From Penium margaritaceum (lineage: Eukaryota; Streptophyta; Zygnematophyceae; Desmidiales; Peniaceae), in contig SZWC01001600.1 in the NCBI GenBank assembly GCA_023375785.1, positions 115,256-145,572 on the forward strand: a DNA stretch of 30,317 bases. Reading direction: 5' to 3'. This document shows, in pieces, positions 9,551-18,987 of this stretch. The position numbers and the translations under genes are program-made. Every line of letters begins with the position of its first letter. The stretch's first letter is position 1. Below the pieces are notes generated by a model. It made no database searches. It was not told the DNA's origin and was given only the letters and a program-made list of their open reading frames with translations.

Positions 9551-10094
9551 GATCAATGCATACATAGACAAAGATGCAGCTTACAATGAGAGAACTGGGA
9601 GAGAGAAGTTCCACACCAATCCCAGACCCTGGGATTGGGTTGCTTGCCGGATTGAAAAAGGACAATTTTGTTGGAGAATGGCAGTACATCTGTGTACCTT
9701 GCACAGGTAACATGGGTTTTCAGAAAAACAACTGGACCATGAACCCTAGCTGGTTGCCATCCAAGCAAATGTAGCTGCTAAGGGTTGCAAGAGATCATAA
9801 ATGAAAATGGTGAAAAAAACCAAAAAAAGAATGAGATTGACGTCGATGCTGTCCAAAACCAACTTCAGCGCCGACTATGGATTTTCTTACAATTTTGGCC
9901 CATGCCTCTAATCAACTGATACAAAAAGAACTTAGGCTCATTGGAATTGATTCCAGCCGCACAATAAACAGCAGCAATGAGAAGAAGCCCTTGATATAGA
10001 AATTCAGAGTCCCTACACCATGATGAGCTCGTGAACGACCAAGGAAGCCACTTGAGTGTCCCTGTGGAGTTACCATACCAGAAGATTTGGCTTC
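9551..10094. other. Non-genic stretch shared with copy B
   Basis: This stretch aligns with about 28200-28776 in copy B, for example GAATGGCAGTACAT at about 9676 and 28332. Short frames are not conserved as proteins. Nothing else is recognised. Confidence 0.5.
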
Positions 10095-10676
10095 ATGATG
10101 GACAATGACTTCCCAAAAAGCATAGAAGATCAAAGAGGCCAGAACAAAGAAAGGACCTTATGCCAGTATTGTGTCATAGGTCCATCATAGGAAAAGACCA
10201 ATGTGGAAATGGAAGGGTTGAGAGGGACAGCAAGGATAGGTTCACTATTGCAACATAAAATGACTTTGGCACAGTCTGCATGCGTAAGGGACCTAGAACT
10301 AGGCACAGTACATTTGAAGTTCCTCGTACTCACTGTGACAGAAAGTTTTCAAATCCAGGAATCAGTTCCACGAGTCCAGAAAGTGGCTCACAGGAGCAGG
10401 TGGAATCTGACCCTTATGGTTAATCATGTCAAATACTACACTCGGGTAGAGTGCATTGGCCAAAGTTTCCATTTTGGAAGTTTCCTGCCAACTTTGTTCT
10501 CCATTTCTGCACTCACCAAAATCAAGGAGAAAGTCAGCGAGTCCTTACATCAACCTCGTCAATGTCAGATTGTGGCTTTTGCAACAACTGGTGAGGGCTG
10601 CGTTCTGAAAATTGGGAAGGCTGATGTGAGGGCATTGATTTCTTTCACAAACACCCAAAAATATCATGAACCCTGA
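10095..10676 (+). pseudogene. Decayed open frame with a CxxC motif, copy A
   Basis: The plus-strand frame begins FGFMMDNDFP and contains TLCQYCVIGPS, after which an in-frame TAG (about 10190) interrupts it. It then stays open to the stop at 10674-10676, encoding GLRGTARIGSLLQHK, SACVRDLELGTVHLKF and, near the end, CQIVAFATTGEG. Copy B (28777-29034) has Trp in place of the TAG but stops earlier, after VTEIV. The two copies therefore carry different lesions of one ancestral frame. The Cys-x2-Cys followed by a GT.RI..L.QH segment and a later Cys loosely recalls the BED-type finger of plant hAT transposases. That is speculation. Confidence 0.4.
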
Positions 10677-10689
10677 ATTAAATTCGGGG

Positions 10690-10955
10690 TATGATGATTC
10701 ATAAGTGTGTGGGCTCCTGCTGGGCCCTACGATTGTGGGGCTGAGCAGATTCCCCTTTATGGCGGGGGGGGAGGGGGGAGGGGGTATCAGACACAAATAC
10801 TTTCCTGTTATGTTATCGATTAAATTCAATTATAAACGTGAAAACCGTGTACAAACTCCCCCTAATCATACTCAGGATCTTAGGGTTTGTTTCAAAAGCG
10901 GGCTCCTGCGGGGTCCAGCAGGTTCTTTTCTATTGCAGGGGTGATTTTGAGACCC
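10690..10955. repeat. Hairpin repeat module at the right end of copy A
   Basis: This is a related, single-and-a-half copy of the module that is tandemly repeated at 31-480. A palindrome (arms 10717-10727 and 10738-10748, around GGGCCC and GGGCT) is followed by a CCCCCTAATCATACTC box and a second, poorer GGGCTCCTGCGGGGTCCAGC unit at about 10898-10920. A G-rich run (about 10761-10782) lies between. It marks the end of homology with copy B. Confidence 0.7.
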
Positions 10956-11105
10956 CTCGAGTCAAACCCCTCATAAACCCACCCACTGGAACAGTCACAA
11001 ACCACTCGATAGAATAGTTTGCAACTGTAACAAACCCAAAACTATAAAGCATAAAGGCTAAACCCAAAATCCTAGAGGGGTTTGGGACAGAGTGTATATC
11101 CTTGC
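10956..11105. other. Short unassigned spacer
   Basis: Sequence between the end of copy A and the microsatellite. No feature is seen. Confidence 0.4.
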
Positions 11106-11214
11106 GTTTGTGTGTGCTTGCATGCATGTGTGCGTGCGTGCGTGTGTTCATGTGTGCGTGCGTGCATGTGTGCGTGCGTGCATGCATGCGTGCGTGATTG
11201 CATGAATTTGTGCG

Positions 11215-11268
<54 letters not shown>

Positions 11269-11909
11269 NNNNNNNNNNNNNNNNNNNNNNNNNNNNNNNN
11301 NNNNNNNNNNNNNNNNNNNNNNNNNNNNNNNNNNNNNNNNNNNNNNNNNNNNNNNNNNNNNNNNNNNNNNNNNNNNNNNNNNNNNNNNNNNNNNNNNNNN
11401 NNNNNNNNNNNNNNNNNNNNNNNNNNNNNNNNNNNNNNNNNNNNNNNNNNNNNNNNNNNNNNNNNNNNNNNNNNNNNNNNNNNNNNNNNNNNNNNNNNNN
11501 NNNNNNNNNNNNNNNNNNNNNNNNNNNNNNNNNNNNNNNNNNNNNNNNNNNNNNNNNNNNNNNNNNNNNNNNNNNNNNNNNNNNNNNNNNNNNNNNNNNN
11601 NNNNNNNNNNNNNNNNNNNNNNNNNNNNNNNNNNNNNNNNNNNNNNNNNNNNNNNNNNNNNNNNNNNNNNNNNNNNNNNNNNNNNNNNNNNNNNNNNNNN
11701 NNNNNNNNNNNNNNNNNNNNNNNNNNNNNNNNNNNNNNNNNNNNNNNNNNNNNNNNNNNNNNNNNNNNNNNNNNNNNNNNNNNNNNNNNNNNNNNNNNNN
11801 NNNNNNNNNNNNNNNNNNNNNNNNNNNNNNNNNNNNNNNNNNNNNNNNNNNNNNNNNNNNNNNNNNNNNNNNNNNNNNNNNNNNNNNNNNNNNNNNNNNN
11901 NNNNNNNNN

Positions 11910-11973
<64 letters not shown>
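11106..11973. repeat. Compound GT/GA microsatellite with a 641-N gap
   Basis: An irregular GTGC/GTGT-rich stretch leads into a pure (GT)n run that enters an N block at 11269-11909. It resumes as (GT)n at 11910 and changes to (GA)n until about 11973. The true array length is unknown. Open frames across it (Cys-Val, Thr-His, Ser-Leu or Arg-Glu dipeptides) are low-complexity artefacts. Alternating GT can adopt Z-DNA and the purine-only GA run can form a triplex, both known replication and assembly obstacles. Confidence 0.95.
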
Positions 11974-11977
<4 letters not shown>

Positions 11978-12877
11978 TTGCAGGGTCTGATGGGGCATAG
12001 CCACCGCATGCCAAATCTCTTCATTGTGTAGTCAATGCTGCTGGCCATCATCATTTCGCTCGTGTGGTTGAGCCTGTCTTGCCCCCTGGCGTTGCATTCC
12101 CTAGCATGTGCCATGAAGCAGTGGCATTTTTGCAACAGTGCCAGGGTGTGTGGTGAAGGATGTCGTGAACAAGTGTTTGTGATCTGGCTCTATCTCTTCA
12201 AAGTTCTTGGCATAGCATTTTGGAGTGAGCCACGCTAGTGGTGCGCAAAGACACTAGACTAAGCCTTGTAACACTATGTCATGCAGAATCTGTTCTTGTT
12301 TCAACATCTTGTTCTCTGTTTCTGCTTGTACCTTTGTTTGATTTGCCATTGGGTTTTTCTCCCCATTCAAAGAGAAATAGTATTGCCTTAGACTGGCACA
12401 GCCACATGGTACATGAAGCAGCCACCACCGCAGCGTACGACCATGGAGTTGAGAAGAGTGAAAAGAACGAAAACAGAAACAAGGACTTCAATCCTTATTC
12501 TTCAACTTGTGGAAGCAGAGGTTTGGTCGCCAGAAGGGCACACATCCCCAAAGAAGAGAAGAAAAAATCATTTGGAAAAAAAACCAGGGTTTTAATGGAC
12601 GCTGTGCTCCATTCCAAACCTGTGCACTACAACAGTTGCTGTCCAGATAATGTCAATGGAGATATGATGTTCCAGACCCACCTCTGTCCAATACCCTACG
12701 CACACTTTCTTCCCAACACCAGCTCTCCTGCAACCACTTGTAGCTCCCGGCACATTCATGCGCACATGCGCATCATAGCGTTTTCTGACTTCATGACTCA
12801 TTCAGAATTCTGTAAAATTTATATCATATCTTTCACTTCTATACAGGAAAAAACGTTTGGGAAACAAGCATTTCCAC
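11974..12877. other. Unassigned segment between the duplicated copies
   Basis: This stretch has no counterpart in copy A. An unusually long plus-strand open frame runs from 12238 to 12948, with its first ATG at 12406. Its translation is rich in His, Ser and Lys, is like no family I know, and crosses the duplication boundary at 12878 into sequence that is not coding in copy A. A shorter frame at 12035-12238 precedes it and has a hydrophobic start. I do not call either a gene. Confidence 0.4.
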
Positions 12878-13948
12878 GAGCAAGACATAACCCCCTGAAG
12901 GCCAGAATACCAAAACACACACCCTCCCCAAAAGAAAAACACGTTTGATTTTTTTAGGACACAATTGCTTTCATGGCTATCCCCCATCCCCTGTTGCTGA
13001 CTTTATCTTCACTTTTCATAGGGCTCAATTTCTCCTAGTCACATGGCCCATGTGCCAGCGCCATCAACTGTCATGTCTGGAAGGAATTTGGTGAGTAAGG
13101 TGGGTCACAAACTTTGGCGCATGATGCAACAAAGCTGACTGCGAGGAGGCAGGAAGGAAAGACCGCTGAGTGCTAGAAAGCACTGTGCGGGGTGCACCAA
13201 GTTCTCAAATCGGTTGTTTGTTGCACAACCCATCCATACCCATGCGGGTTGTGCACTCTTTTGCGGATCGAACCCAAACCGCACAAAGGTGCGGTCATTT
13301 CTGAAGTGATGCAAGCGGAGCGGGCCGCAGACGTAGAAGAGAGTTTGTGAGGCATTCGGCTACAGCTGTCACGAGCCACGGTGCACGGTTCTGCCATCAC
13401 CTACGGTGCGCTTTGCAATCTACTGCGGCTTAGATGTGCAGTTTGACCAGCCAAAAAAACGATGGTCAAAGAGGAACCTGCGGCAGGGGATCATTGGATC
13501 ATGCTGCATTCGTCGCTCACGCAAGCAGTGACAATGCACATTACTGCATGATCGTTTGGACAATGTTCAAGAGATGCAGACAGCATACTTGCAGAGCCGG
13601 GCTGGCACCACATGCGTCAAATCCCATATGGATGCTGAGGTGGGAGGAATGTAGCGCCGGGCCACCGTCACGCTGGCTCCGACAGGTCCCTGGCCTGTGG
13701 GAAGTGGACGCGATGGATTGAGGGTTGGAGAAACTTCAGTTACCTCGGTTTTGGTCTATTTGGCCAAGGGTTCAGTTAGAATCCATGACAATGCGGGTGC
13801 AGGATGCCGTAAAATTTGGCGTGACACGTAATGCAAACTCATGTTGGTCCTACATGGATATGAACTAGGTTCATATCAGGCGTCTACCTCTTTCTGGCGC
13901 ATTTCACATGGGTCCGTTGGTTCAGAGATAGGTTGCATGAGGGTTACG

Positions 13949-13992
13949 CATGTGGATCACTTGGAACACTTGTGTTCCAAGTGATACACATG
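13949..13992. other. Hairpin with 20-bp arms
   Basis: Arms 13949-13968 and 13973-13992 are reverse complements with one mismatch, around the loop CTTG. The inner 13 bp (ATCACTTGGAACA) pair perfectly. There is no run of T after it, and no partner gene that would make it a terminator. Confidence 0.85.
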
Positions 13993-15410
13993 TGTTCTGT
14001 GTTGTTTTGGTGCATGCATGCATGTTTGCGAAACATAGGAAGCCATGGTCAAGATCTGGATTTTCATTTCATGTGAATAGAATGTGGCACATGTGTGAAC
14101 ATGAGCCGTTGATTTCTCTCGGGTCTTTCAGATCTTCTCATGATGTTTCAAGTGCAAACCATTTAAAGCAGTCAAGAAAGTAGTTCTTTTTCAGAAGTTT
14201 TTAGCAAAAGATGTAAATGTTTTGTGATGACTCGGTTGATGCATCATGATGAAGCATCATTCAGTGGGAAAACGGGTCAGATTTTCTCTTCAAGTGAGAG
14301 AAGAGATATAGGAGACCACGCTGTGGGCTATCAATCTAAAGAATTCAATGCACACTGGCAAATTTAGCAAACCGGGTATGCAAACAGCCTATTCATGAAT
14401 GATTTCTCTCAATTCTGGCTACACGCTAATTACTCACCATGTGATTTTTTTAGGGAAATTCTCAAAAATGAAATATCCAAACGACCCTCATCCTTTGCCA
14501 TTCTTGGCATGTGTCACAATGAGAATTTCCCAAGAAAATTTGAGAAATAATCTTTGATAAGAACCACATTCAGATGGCATGGAAACTACTCAACTCTTCA
14601 TGTTCCAGATTACTGTTTAGTGAAATTCTAAATTTCCATGTTAGTTACTCACTACACAAGGCATATTTGTTCCATGAAATTCTTTAATACGCATGTGTCA
14701 CCTACACATGTACAGATTCACATAACATAACAAGACATATCTTGGAGCCTTTGAGTTTCCCCCATTGTACCAAGGATTTGAAGCAACTTGTGGTCAAACT
14801 TAAATTTGTTTCCCAAATTCAACCATAGCTTCGACATAGTGGCATGCAAGGAAACGATCAGCCTTAACAGCACTACAAAGAAGGAATAATTCTATCCATG
14901 GATAAGGATTCCATTTATCATAGGAATAACAGTTCAAAAGCATGAAGTGGCAACCTCTTCCAAAAAGGCTCATATCAAAGCCCTTGCTCTCGAGGTTGTA
15001 CCCTGGCTAACAGAATGTTGAATTCTTTGCACTAGTCTTGTTAAACTCTGTAGTTCACTGCTTTCATCTCTTCATGAATGGTGATGAGGGGTAATTATTC
15101 AAAATGGACGTGAACAGTCATTTCATTCACCACAAGGATTCCAAAAGGCTATGCTCTCAGTGATACAATTTGATATAGTTTGTGTCCAAACTCATTCTGG
15201 CAAAAGAGGGTCCGGAGAGAGGTCGCCACTCTCTCCCCTGACCTTCTGCCTATTCATCCTACACTTCCGTACTCTCTCTTTGCTGAGGGTCAGGTAAGAG
15301 GGTAGTCCCATACTTCCCCTGCCCGTGTGTACCTGTTGTTCAAAAGTTTAACGCTGGAGCGGTGAACATCACTGTGTGGGGAATTGCACATATTCATCAT
15401 GTGGCACCGA

Positions 15411-16200
15411 GGAGCGAGAGAGCTACTGCAGGCGAACGAGCAGGAGTGAGAGAGCTACTGAAGGCGAACGAGCAGGAGTGAGAGAGCTACTGCAGGCGAA
15501 CGAGCAGGAGTGAGAGAGCTACTGCAGGCGAACGAGCAGGAGTGAGAGAGCTACTGAAGGCGAACGAGCAGGAGTGAGAGAGCTACTGAAGGCGAACGAG
15601 CAGGAGTGAGAGAGCTACTGAAGGCGAACGAGCAGGAGTGAGAGAGCTACTGAAGGCGAACGAGCAGGAGCGAGAGAGCTACTGAAGGCGAACGAGCAGG
15701 AGTGAGAGAGCTACTGAAGGCAAACGAGCAGGAGTGAGAGAGCTACTGAAGGCGAACGAGCAGGAGTGAGAGAGCTACTGAAGGCGAATGAGCAGGAGTG
15801 AGAGAGCTACTGAAGGCGAACGAGCAGGAGTGAGAGAGCTACTGAAGGCAAACGAGCAGGAGTGAGAGAGCTACTGAAGGGGAACGAGCAGGAGCGAGCG
15901 GAGAGAGACACTGTCACAGAGGTAGCTCTAAGCGGGACGACGCTATACTTTCCGTTCATTCCTGACCGAGACGTCGGATCCTGAAAATAGCAGAGGCGGA
16001 CACAAGACTCCAGGAAAGGAATNACGAGCAGGAGTGAGAGAGCTACTGAAGGCAAACGAGCAGGAGTGAGAGAGCTACTGAAGGCGAACGAGCAGGAGTG
16101 AGAGAGCTACTGAAGGCGAACGAGCAGGAGTGAGAGAGCTACTGAAGGCGAACGAGCAGGAGTGAGAGAGCTACTGAAGGGGAACGAGCAGGAGCGAGCG
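15411..16200. repeat. 32-bp minisatellite
   Basis: The unit is GAGCAGGAGTGAGAGAGC plus TACTGAAGGCGAAC. It is repeated head to tail about 15 times up to about 15900, then about five more times from 16024 to about 16198 beyond an N. Sporadic variants (CTGCAGG for CTGAAGG, GGCAA for GGCGA, AGCGAG for AGTGAG) distinguish units. The period is not a multiple of three and the units are contiguous with no spacers, so it is neither a coding repeat nor a CRISPR array. Confidence 0.95.
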
Positions 16201-16322
16201 GAGAGAGACACTGTCACAGAGGTAGCTCTAAGCGGGACGACGCTATACTATCCGTTCATTCCTGACCAAGACGTCGGATCCTGAAAATAGCAGAGGCGGA
16301 CACAAGACTCCAGGAAAGGAAT
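15883..16322. repeat. Near-duplicate block around a single N
   Basis: About 140 bases after the minisatellite (15883-16022) recur at 16183-16322 with two differences (CTATACTTT against CTATACTAT, and GACCGAG against GACCAAG). An N at 16023 separates the first block from renewed minisatellite. The layout resembles two overlapping contigs or two haplotypes joined end to end. The mismatches and different minisatellite variants leave a real duplication possible. Confidence 0.7.
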
Positions 16323-18309
16323 GTCCGTACTACCATGAGTTGCAGTTTTTTTCAGAACCAGGAAGATCCAAACTGTTTAGTGGACTGCTCTGTTCATTCT
16401 CGTTTCTTAATGAGATCTAGTGATTCCTCCACTGTTCGTTCGTCTGGACTCTCCTCTTGTGTTTCAGCTACTATCTACAAGCAAGGCAGGCTTTAAGTGA
16501 TTGTGGTAACAACAGTTGTGTGACAAAATTTCAAATCAGGATGCTCACACATTCAAGAAGAATGATTTTGAACAGGAGCAGCTCAGATTGACCTGTCCAG
16601 AATTCAAGAGCCTGGGGAAACACGTTTTTAACACTCAGATCCCAACACAGGGGCTCTAGATTGGCTCCCGATGATTCCTGGAGGAATTGGTACAGCATCA
16701 TCCATCTAACTTTGTAAAAGCATCTAATCATTCATTCCAACATGTCATTTCAAGGAAAACACTAAAAAAAAATCAGAAGAAAGAGCAAGCTACCTTCCTC
16801 CACGGAACTCTAAGTGAGGAGTCTTACACATCAAGGTTTTCTTGATTCAACTTCTTGAGCCTAAATCAATTTCCATCATCCAAAGATCCTGTGCGGGAAA
16901 AATCATTTCATGTAGTGGTGCAATCAGAATATCTACAAGACCATCCATTGTGAAACCCCCAAAAGTACAAGGATGTGAATCTTGAACTTTTGAAGGCCAC
17001 AAGGCTGAGTTTTTGGCTGCAACACCTGTGTGTCTAGGTGAAATTGTGATTGTGTCTTAATCCGATAAGCAGGGTGTTGATGTACATATTTGGGCAGTGC
17101 AATAATCGCATATTCTCCTTCTGACTCGCCACAGTTACCTGCCGTCTCATTCACATCGCTGCAATGGACTTGACCATGACCCTGAGGCATGAACATAGTC
17201 TCATAATACAGTTTCTAAAGAGGATACTTTCATTGAAGGAAAGAGACAAGGATATTGAGGTATCTTATCTTCACTTACATGGTTTGGTTGTATGTTACAT
17301 TCCACAAGGTGCTCTCTATTTGGCGCACCCTGCATTCGCAACATGATTTGTCAGGATAGAATTAATTGGTTTGAAGCCTCTGACTTTCATTTTATGAGCA
17401 GAGGTCAATTGTGTCCAATATCTTCCGGTGCAAAAGAAACAATGCTGAACCATCGATGCCATGCCAATCGATGGTGTCCAAGACCGACATCAATTTTGAC
17501 TAAAGTATTCTTTTCAGCAGTGATATCAGTTGCCTTTTTTTCTCATCCCTACGCATCATACAAACTTCAATAGCTTTCATCCCAACCAAAACATCCATAT
17601 TAGATCTCAAAATAGTAGGCCATCGATGCGGAACTCTGATCTATACAAGCTACTATAGGTTCTTCATTTACTCACATGGATGGCCTTGTGGTGAAAAGAA
17701 GGCATCTCTTGCTGTGAGCACTAGGGAAGAACTTCAATCTGTCAGCATCTGAGACCGAAGGATCTCTCCCACTGTCTAACTGGACTGCAATGGGGAGATG
17801 ACCCATGTCATTTCCTCCTCCCTGAGAGGGAGCCGCAAAACTCGTGGAATATGTGACGTGGCCCGCCTCGTCATTGGATGAAAATGACCCACAATCTGTC
17901 CCTGGTACCAAGAAAATGCAGACCCTCGTGTCTTTTTTTACTGAGACTTTACCTGCCACTCCGGTGGCCATTAGCTAGTATTGGGTTCTACTTGTCCCTC
18001 ATGTCAAAAATGCAGACCCACATTTTTTGCTCTGACCAGTGGCATCATCACCTCAAGTGGTTAAATGGAAGGCAACAGAGGGAGTCTGAAAAGTAAAAGG
18101 CTGAATTCTACTGGTGTAAAGACACTGCCGATGGCACATTTTCTTCAATGCATGTCGTAACAAGCATAAACAACTGTACATTGCTTTCACAATCAATCAC
18201 TTAAGCCTAGCATATTTTGTATTTTTAGTGCATTGCTCCTCGGCTTGTATGGCTATTCATGTTGCTATGAGATTTTTTTATTTTCTATTTTATTTTTTTG
18301 GTCGGGCGG
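16323..18309. other. Non-genic stretch, no recognised feature
   Basis: AT-rich sequence without repeats or a convincing gene. The minus frames at 16933-17196 and 17672-17971 could in principle be exons, but no splice pattern or homology ties them together. A T-rich tract at 18270-18299 precedes the membrane-protein frame. Confidence 0.4.
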
Positions 18310-18765
18310 ATGGCACCACTGTCCGGAGCCGCCTTTGCCGAGAACACAACTCGCCTCTGCTTTGCTTGTCATTTTGTGCTTGTCATTTTCCACAGATTGG
18401 CCTGTAACGCACTGCTTTTGTTTTTTTCTTTTCCCTTTTTCTTTAAGATCTATCAAGTGCTGGAAATGTATGCTATGCTTTTGATAACATTGGGGTTTTT
18501 CATCTTGATTGAGCATTGTTTTCATGCTGGATTTACCAGTTGTGTCATTAGCACTACGCCGGTAATTCCCGCATGCTTAGCCAATCTACTTAGCCGCAAA
18601 GTCATCAGTAAGACCGTAATGGGAGGGTTGGCCATTAGTACATTAGGGATGATGTTGGGCATGTTGAGTAGCATGCGAAACCATTTTTACTCCATCAATG
18701 ATCCCTCAGTTTTTCTTGAGGCTACCACCTGTGACGCTGTGTATCATTCATTACAAAATGCCTAG
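18310..18765 (+). CDS. Hypothetical multi-spanning membrane protein
   Basis: The frame starts at ATG 18310 (MAPLSGAAFAENTTRLCF) and ends with TAG at 18763-18765, giving 151 residues. Hydrophobic segments lie at about residues 17-48, 52-72 and 98-115, so three or four membrane passes are likely. The polar C-terminal tail ends YHSLQNA. A pyrimidine-rich stretch ending in AG (TTTTTCTTTAAG at about 18435-18446) lies inside the frame and could be a splice acceptor, in which case the true exon begins at 18447 and the upstream part is intron. Copy A retains only a broken second half (1812-2081). I recognise no family. A relic is also possible. Confidence 0.4.
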   Translation: MAPLSGAAFAENTTRLCFACHFVLVIFHRLACNALLLFFSFPFFFKIYQVLEMYAMLLITLGFFILIEHCFHAGFTSCVISTTPVIPACLANLLSRKVISKTVMGGLAISTLGMMLGMLSSMRNHFYSINDPSVFLEATTCDAVYHSLQNA

Positions 18766-18987
18766 AACCTAGTTTTCCTTCATGCATAAGAAGTTTGATT
18801 GATGCTCCTTAATTGTGCATAACTTGCCGCATGTGTCCAGATTCTTACCTTTTTAGTCGTACATTTGGGTTGAATAGCTTTGAACATGGTCCAGTAATTC
18901 CGTGATGCTAGTTATGGATGCATCATGCCTTTTCGGGTCTTGAGCTGCTTCAAGAATATCCTCCTTTGTCTTTTTCAGTCGGCCGCA

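Larger units (their letters stand above)
852..10955 (+). repeat. Segmental duplication, copy A
   Basis: This segment is the first of two direct, collinear copies. Homology with copy B begins at CGAGCAAGACATAACCC (852 and 12878) and ends in the hairpin module (10955 and 29527). Paired landmarks include TCATGTCTGG (about 1707 and 13073), GTGTCATTAGCACTACG (about 1885 and 18540), the secreted-protein gene (3264-4054 and 22733-23593), and the reverse-transcriptase relic (about 7600 and 27035). Distal non-coding parts are roughly 70-80 percent alike by eye, while the secreted gene is about 93 percent identical. Copy A is shorter because it lacks the 5.3-kb segment and the hAT element of copy B. 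Confidence 0.9.
13171..18467. other. Copy-B-specific segment of about 5.3 kb
   Basis: Copy A goes straight from the homologue of 13170 to that of 18468 (junction at about 1812). Either copy B gained this segment or copy A lost it. No target duplication or terminal repeat is evident. It contains a hairpin (13949-13992), a 32-bp minisatellite (15411-16200) and otherwise AT-rich non-coding DNA. Two frames look somewhat protein-like but match nothing I know: plus 13434-13721, and minus 17672-17971 (99 codons, ATG start MATGVAGKVSVKKDTRVCIF). The 5' half of the membrane-protein frame (18310-18765) also lies at its right end, which favours a deletion in copy A. Confidence 0.55.

Noticed and set aside
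10930..12135. Long open frames across the microsatellite
   Set aside because: They consist of translated N and dipeptide repeats.
12238..12948. 236-codon plus-strand open frame
   Set aside because: It opens with GTG, has its first ATG at 12406, an atypical composition, no recognised family, and runs across the duplication boundary.
15411..16200. CRISPR-like array of direct repeats
   Set aside because: The units are contiguous with no unique spacers, and the context is eukaryotic; it is a minisatellite.
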